NCBI GenBank assembly: GCA_902806565.1
Contig: CADCXA010000043.1
Location: 62,001 to 126,000, forward strand
Source of the DNA: Hypoxylon rubiginosum
Taxonomy: Eukaryota; Ascomycota; Sordariomycetes; Xylariales; Hypoxylaceae
Direction: 5' to 3'
DNA length: 64,000 bases
Part shown: piece after piece, positions 62,201 to 64,000 of the stretch
How positions within the stretch are numbered: position 1 is the first letter of the stretch
Layout: each line of letters starts with the position of its first letter
Position numbers and translations under genes: made by a program
The notes under the pieces: model-generated
What the model saw: the letters and a program-made list of their open reading frames with translations, nothing else
What the model was told of the DNA's origin: nothing
Database searches by the model: none

Positions 62201-64000
62201 AAATTAAATTAATCGAGTTAAATAAATTACCTTTATTTAAATTAAATAAAGTTAAATTAAATATTTAAATATTAGTGATTAATTAAAATAATTCTAACCG
62301 GTTTAATATATTTAATTAATAAAAAAGTTTTTTAAGTTTAAAAATTTATAATTATTAAATAATAAAAAATTATTTTAAAAAACCTATTTAAGTTTTATAT
62401 ATAAATTAACAATTAAAATTATAATAATTTTATTATAAGGTTATTTTAAAAAATTATAAAAATATATATAATTAAAAAATATATATTTAATATATAAAAT
62501 TAACCTTTTAATTAAATATATATATTATTTAATAATTAAAAATTTTATTTATTTAAAAATTAAAAAATTATATATAAATAATAATATATAATTTTTAATT
62601 AACTAAAAACTATAAAATTATAAAATAATTATATTAATAAAACTTTTTATAATTTAAATTTAATTAATAATAAAAAAAATAATATATTAAAAATAATAAA
62701 AAAAAAGGTTTTTTATAATAACTTAATTAACTAGAAATAATAAAATAAAGAATTTTAAATAAAAACTATTAACTTAAAACTTTAAAAATATATTAATTTT
62801 ATAGAAATATTAAAATAATTAAAAAAGCTATTTTAATTAAATGTTAATAATTATTTAAAAAAAGCTTAATAAATAATATAAAATTTATTAAATAATAATT
62901 TTTAAATAATAATAAATAAAAGTTAAAAAAAACAAATTAAAATAAATAAAAGATTTATAAGTTTAATAAAAATAATAAAAAAAAATAAAGTTATTTATAA
63001 AAAAGATTAAACTTTTTATAATTATAATTATAAAATTTATTAAATTTATTAATAAATAATTAAAAAATTAAAAAACTAAGTTATTAATTTTATATTTTTA
63101 AATTATTAAAATATATATTTTAATTTAATAAATATTTTATATAAATAATATAAAAAACTATTTATTATTAGTAAAATATATAATAATTAATTAAAGTTAT
63201 AAATTTAAAAACAATATAAAAAAATAATATAATAATTAATAAAAATACTTAAAAACTTTAAAATATAAATAACTAAATAAAAATTAATTATTATAAATAT
63301 AAAAGTAAAAAATTTAATAAATATTACTAATAATTAATTATTAATAAAAATTTTTAAAGTTATATTTAATAATATTTTAAATAATTAAATAACTAATTAT
63401 AAACTATTAAATATTAATAAAATTAAAAATAATATATTTAATTATTTAAATATAATAGTTATTTTATATAAATATATATTTTTATAATTAATTTTTATAT
63501 AATTTTATTTTATAAAAAAAGTATTTATTATTTAATTTAATAATATAAAATTTAATTATAATAAAAACTTAAATATTAAATTAAAATAAAAAAAAAACGC
63601 CACTTTTAAACCTTTTAATTAATTAAAATAAAATAAAAATAATAAAAACTACGGTAAATTATAAGGTTAAAATAATTTAAATAAATAAATTAAATTAATT
63701 AAAAAAAAACAAACCGATATATTTATTAATTATTTATAAAAAACTAACATTTTATATTTAACTTATTATAATTATTATAAAATTTTTAATTATTAATATA
63801 TTATTAAAAATAAAACTTTAAAAAACTAAACTTTAAACTTTATTATAAAAAAAATAATTAAATATAAGATAATTAAAAATAATATATTTATTAAACTAAT
63901 TAAAAAAACAAAAAAAAAGTTATTTATATAAAATAAAAATTAATTAATTTAAGTAATTAAAAAAATAAAAAAAATATTTTTAATTTTATAAATTATATTT
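62201..64000. repeat. AT-rich RIP-degraded block 3
   Basis: Same character as the other blocks: near-total loss of C and G, no gene, no readable element. It continues past the end of the window. Confidence 0.8.

Noticed and set aside
1..64000. tRNA, 5S rRNA, telomere repeats and CRISPR arrays
   Set aside because: I looked for T-loop GGTTCGAATCC-like motifs, 5S-like blocks, TTAGGG arrays and regularly spaced identical repeats, and saw none that hold up. A tRNAscan or Infernal run would settle the RNA genes.

Overview
The window looks like a filamentous ascomycete (Pezizomycotina, probably Sordariomycetes) with a strongly bipartite genome. Genes are split by short introns of about 45-136 bp with GT-AG ends and CTAAC/CTGAC-like branch sites. 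Recognisable genes include a Bni1/SepA formin, Hus1, Aim32, a Cyc2-like flavoprotein, a DUF1996 secreted protein and a NACHT/WD40-type NLR, all typical of this group. Between the gene islands lie blocks of extreme A+T with almost no open reading frames. Inside them, ancient duplicates differ almost only by C/T and G/A transitions, as expected of repeat-induced point mutation (RIP).

Layout: 1-13,840 AT-rich block with fossil tandem repeats; about 13,840-20,007 first gene island; 20,008-35,557 second AT-rich block; 35,558 to about 62,200 main gene island; then AT-rich to the end. Island 1 holds an NLR-type gene on the minus strand (SesB-like hydrolase, NACHT, WD40-like tail). It has an in-frame TGA and two frameshifts, so either only a 722-residue hydrolase-NACHT protein is made or it is a pseudogene. 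Island 2 contains, in order, the 3' part of a fructosamine-kinase-like gene (+), AIM32 (+), a CYC2-like gene (+), HUS1 (-), a RING protein (-), a small membrane protein (-), a formin (+), a secreted two-lobed protein (-), a DUF1996 secreted protein (+) and a C2H2 zinc-finger gene with an in-frame TGA (-).

Main discovery: the second AT-rich block appears to be a single Helitron-type insertion. Read on the minus strand it starts with TC at 35,557, ends with CTAG at 20,008 after a 10-bp hairpin, and sits between a host A and T. Removing it joins the 5' part of a fructosamine-kinase-like gene (19,768-20,007, +) to its 3' part (35,558-36,669, +) in the correct reading frame. The gene was therefore split by a 15,550-bp element that has since been heavily mutated.

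The intact genes are housekeeping functions: redox/mitochondria (AIM32, CYC2-like), the DNA-damage checkpoint (HUS1), polarity and cytokinesis (formin) and protein turnover (RING). Two secreted proteins are divergently transcribed next to each other. The genes nearest the AT blocks (the NLR, the kinase and the C2H2 gene) are the three that carry breaks. No tRNA, rRNA or CRISPR array was seen.
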